A DNA stretch of 8,405 bases from Bacteroidales bacterium. GTDB taxonomy: Bacteria; Bacteroidota; Bacteroidia; Bacteroidales; JAOZTL01. How positions within the stretch are numbered: the stretch's first letter is position 1; each line of letters starts with the position of its first letter. Where the stretch lies: positions 1-8,405 of the forward strand of contig JAOZTL010000118.1 of NCBI GenBank assembly GCA_029942205.1. The letters run 5' to 3'. Below, piece by piece: positions 7,025 to 8,405 of the stretch. The notes below the pieces were generated by a model. That model was not told where the DNA came from. It worked only from the letters and a program-made list of their open reading frames with translations, and ran no database searches. Both the position numbers and the translations under genes were made by a program.

Positions 7025-7771
7025 ATGAAAAGAAATTTTATTTGGATTATTGGATTAATCCTTTCCTTTAGCTTATCTGGCTGTTATTTGGTACAAACCT
7101 CTGGTACGTATTATGGTGTGGACATTGGAACGGCAAAAAGAGTCGTGTTTTTATTAGACATTTCGGGAAGTATGGAAGGTAAAGCGGAAACCGACTTGGA
7201 AGGTAACGTGGTGGGTAAAGCAACATCCTACGTGGGCGATAAAGTGAGCAACAAGGTAGGTGGCTTGGCTGGTCGGGTAATTTCTAATCAAACCAATAAC
7301 CAACTGACGAAACTCGGAAAAGCAAAAAAAGAATTGATTCCCTCCATTCGTGGATTAAAGGAGGATGCTTTTTTTACAATTATTATTTTTGAGAATAAAG
7401 TAAAAAAATGGCGAAAAGGCTTAGTGCAAGCCACATCTGCCAATAAAAACCTAGCTATTGCTTACTTGAACAAATTGCACTCAGGTGGAGCTACCAACAT
7501 TTATGGATCGCTGGAGGAAGCGTTCGATTTGGCTGGCGAAGGTGCTACGGATGATAAAAAGCCTCTCGGTGTGGAAACTATTTTCTTGTTATCGGACGGT
7601 TCGCCTACGGTTGGTGCAATTAGAACGGGAGCAGGAATTATCGCAAAAGCTAAAGAATGGAATCCAAATAAGCGGGTGGTGATTCATACTATCGGACTGG
7701 GCGAGGATTGCGATAAGGTGTTTATGAAAAAACTGGCAGAAGACAATAGAGGGCAGTTTATCGACAAATAG
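7025..7771 (+). CDS. Lipoprotein with von Willebrand factor A domain (complete MIDAS)
   Basis: A 248-residue protein. A short signal ends in the lipobox LSGC with Cys20 as the lipid anchor, so the protein should be membrane-bound and face the periplasm or cell exterior. The VWA domain runs from about residue 38 to the end. The metal-ion-dependent adhesion site is intact: DISGS at 45-49 (VVFLLDISGSM), Thr157 in GGATNIYGSLEEA, and Asp191 in FLLSDGSP. An insertion of about 40 residues after the first MIDAS motif (about 52-97, rich in Gly, Val and Asn) separates it from the usual helix. VWA domains bind partners through a divalent metal, but no partner gene is adjacent and the role is unknown. 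The gene is divergent from the susC-like gene and has its own promoter. Its TAG stop lies inside a tandemly repeated nonamer at the edge of the dispersed repeat. Confidence 0.88.
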   Translation: MKRNFIWIIGLILSFSLSGCYLVQTSGTYYGVDIGTAKRVVFLLDISGSMEGKAETDLEGNVVGKATSYVGDKVSNKVGGLAGRVISNQTNNQLTKLGKAKKELIPSIRGLKEDAFFTIIIFENKVKKWRKGLVQATSANKNLAIAYLNKLHSGGATNIYGSLEEAFDLAGEGATDDKKPLGVETIFLLSDGSPTVGAIRTGAGIIAKAKEWNPNKRVVIHTIGLGEDCDKVFMKKLAEDNRGQFIDK

Positions 7772-7786
7772 GTCTTCTAGGTCTTC
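7769..7786 (+). repeat. Tandem nonamer creating a double in-frame stop
   Basis: TAGGTCTTC occurs twice back to back (7769-7777 and 7778-7786). The first copy contains the stop codon of the VWA gene. Because the unit is nine bases, the second TAG is in the same frame. The second copy is the 5' part of the repeat hairpin AGGTC-TTC-GACCT (7779-7791). Confidence 0.85.
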
Positions 7787-7864
7787 GACCTTTTTGATGT
7801 TGCTCACGCAAGAGTAAAAATGATTCTAGCTTCCTCAAAAGTCATCGGGTGAATATGCTGTTTA
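7780..7864 (+). repeat. 85-bp perfect direct repeat, copy A (contains gene-end repeat)
   Basis: It starts with GGTCTTCGACC and the core TTTTTGATGTTGCTCACGC, continues through AAGAGTAAAAATGATTCTAG and ends with GAATATGCTGTTTA. It is identical base for base to 7948-8032, 168 bases away. The near side abuts the VWA stop codon. Read in the frame of the stop, the start of the unit would encode VFDLFDVAHARV. Confidence 0.95.
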
Positions 7865-7912
7865 ATACCAGTGTGCTAGCTGCTTTGCTGCAGTGAGCCA
7901 TTTACCCGATGA
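7842..7912 (+). other. Long stem-loop spanning repeat copy A and its spacer
   Basis: TCATCGGGTGAAT (7842-7854) pairs with ATTTACCCGATGA (7900-7912) over 13 positions with one G-U pair, enclosing a 45-base loop with a smaller CTGC/GCAG arm pair. The left arm lies inside the 85-bp repeat and the right arm in the unique spacer. No T-tract follows directly, so this is not an ordinary intrinsic terminator. Confidence 0.7.
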
Positions 7913-7947
7913 TTATTTATGGTATTTTTAATCATTAAATCTGGCAG

Positions 7948-8032
7948 GGTCTTCGACCTTTTTGATGTTGCTCACGCAAGAGTAAAAATGATTCTAGCTT
8001 CCTCAAAAGTCATCGGGTGAATATGCTGTTTA
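7948..8032 (+). repeat. 85-bp perfect direct repeat, copy B
   Basis: Identical to 7780-7864 with an 83-base unique spacer between them. Unlike copy A it follows no gene, and the sequence after it lacks the right arm of the stem-loop. Its own copy of the left arm (8010-8022) could pair with 7900-7912 as an alternative to copy A. Confidence 0.95.
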
Positions 8033-8072
8033 TTTTATAATTATGGCAATTACTTTGCGTTTTTTATTTTTC

Positions 8073-8101
8073 TTTGATAATTCGTTTTTGTAATAATTTT
8101 G
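8073..8101 (+). promoter_or_regulatory. Bacteroidota-type promoter-like sequence
   Basis: TTTG at 8073-8076 and TAATTTTG at 8094-8101 match the -33 and TAnnTTTG -7 boxes exactly, with a 17-base spacer. No gene starts nearby: the ATG at 8103 is ahead of the expected start of transcription. It would drive a transcript running off the right edge with a leader of at least 290 bases. Chance matches are common in AT-rich DNA. Confidence 0.4.
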
Positions 8102-8215
8102 CATGAAATTAATTTTTGAATGTATCCTCGCAAAACAACTCTATCAAAACTCGTATCGCCCTTCCCGACTTTGCCGTTGCTCGTAGTTTTGTATCCATTT
8201 ATAATTGTATCGTAA

Positions 8216-8295
8216 AACTTTGCTAAAGTTCTGTTTGTAAAACACGAATAACTTGATAATGTGTAGGTACTTATTTAATTAACTTTGGCAAAGTT
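8216..8295. repeat. Pair of related inverted repeats (AACTTT-n3-AAAGTT)
   Basis: AACTTT-GCT-AAAGTT at 8216-8230 and AACTTT-GGC-AAAGTT at 8281-8295 share identical arms and lie 65 bases apart. The second overlaps a TAnnTTTG-type box, TAACTTTG at 8280-8287. This could be a pair of operator sites at a promoter for a gene to the right, but no regulator or target is visible and no good -33 box accompanies the second box. Confidence 0.4.
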
Positions 8296-8405
8296 GAAAC
8301 CTATCATATTCTAGCCGCTGATCGAAGTTTTCAACTAAAAGACATTTTCCATCAAAAAAAGCAAAACATTTCAAAATATTAATTCTGATAATCAATTAAT
8401 TACGT

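Larger units (their letters stand above)
7772..8405. other. Long intergenic region with repeats, no convincing gene
   Basis: About 630 bases follow the VWA gene without an open frame that looks coding. The first 260 hold the two 85-bp repeats and a stem-loop. The rest (8033-8405) is AT-rich, with a promoter-like sequence near 8073-8101 and two inverted repeats near 8216 and 8281. Short frames exist (27 codons from 8103 plus, 29 codons at 8109-8198 minus) but neither resembles a known family. The region may be the long leader of a gene beyond the right edge. Confidence 0.6.

Noticed and set aside
7589..7807. 72-codon minus-strand frame opposite the end of the VWA gene
   Set aside because: It starts inside the dispersed repeat and runs antisense to a well-supported VWA domain. 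Its product has no recognisable family features.
7780..8032. CRISPR array
   Set aside because: There are only two repeats, they are 85 bp long and much longer than CRISPR repeats, and the unit is part of a dispersed repeat found elsewhere in the window.
7769..8032. Integron attC sites (gene followed by structured repeat)
   Set aside because: The repeat lacks the GTTRRRY and RYYYAAC core sites, genes lie on both strands, and no integrase is visible.
8103..8198. Short frames of 27 codons (plus, from 8103) and 29 codons (minus, 8109-8198)
   Set aside because: They overlap on opposite strands, show no family features, and the plus-strand ATG is upstream of the expected transcription start.

Overview
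The window looks like a low-GC chromosome segment from a Bacteroidota bacterium, probably Flavobacteriia-like or a close relative. The evidence is a susC/susD/susE-type nutrient-uptake operon, lipoproteins with Bacteroidota-type lipoboxes, promoter-like TAnnTTTG boxes, and start codons with A-rich upstream sequence instead of Shine-Dalgarno sites. No species can be named from the sequence alone.

Layout. Bases 1-23 may hold the last codons of a plus-strand gene. Bases 24-315 are a convergent intergenic stretch bounded on both sides by inverted copies of a short repeat. A minus-strand block follows in coordinates: arfB (ribosome rescue hydrolase, 316-720), a rho-independent terminator (794-830), and then the three genes of one operon transcribed right to left: susC-like TonB-dependent transporter (3775-6753), susD-like surface lipoprotein (2187-3650) and SusE/SusF-like surface lipoprotein (851-2059). 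A divergent intergenic region (6754-7024) carries a perfect 22-bp palindrome with a LacI/GalR-type operator core and a good promoter for the plus-strand gene at 7025-7771, a lipoprotein with a von Willebrand factor A domain and a complete MIDAS metal site. The last 634 bases contain no convincing gene but hold an 85-bp perfect direct repeat, a long stem-loop, a promoter-like sequence and two related inverted repeats.

How the genes work together. SusC and SusD should form a lidded outer-membrane importer and the SusE/F-like protein an accessory glycan-binding surface protein. No glycoside hydrolase or regulator gene lies in the window, so the substrate is inferred only weakly (alpha-glucan or similar, from the SusE/F-type protein and the LacI-type operator). 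ArfB and the VWA lipoprotein have no evident functional tie to the operon.

Most notable feature. A repeat with core TTTTTGATGTTGCTCACGC, usually preceded by a 5-bp hairpin with a TTC loop, sits directly on or next to stop codons. It follows arfB, the VWA gene, susD (degenerate) and possibly the gene ending at base 23. Inverted or variant copies lie in the susC-susD and susD-susE gaps, and a second full copy lies downstream of the VWA gene. This is a dispersed, structured, gene-end-associated repeat family whose function cannot be settled from the sequence alone.
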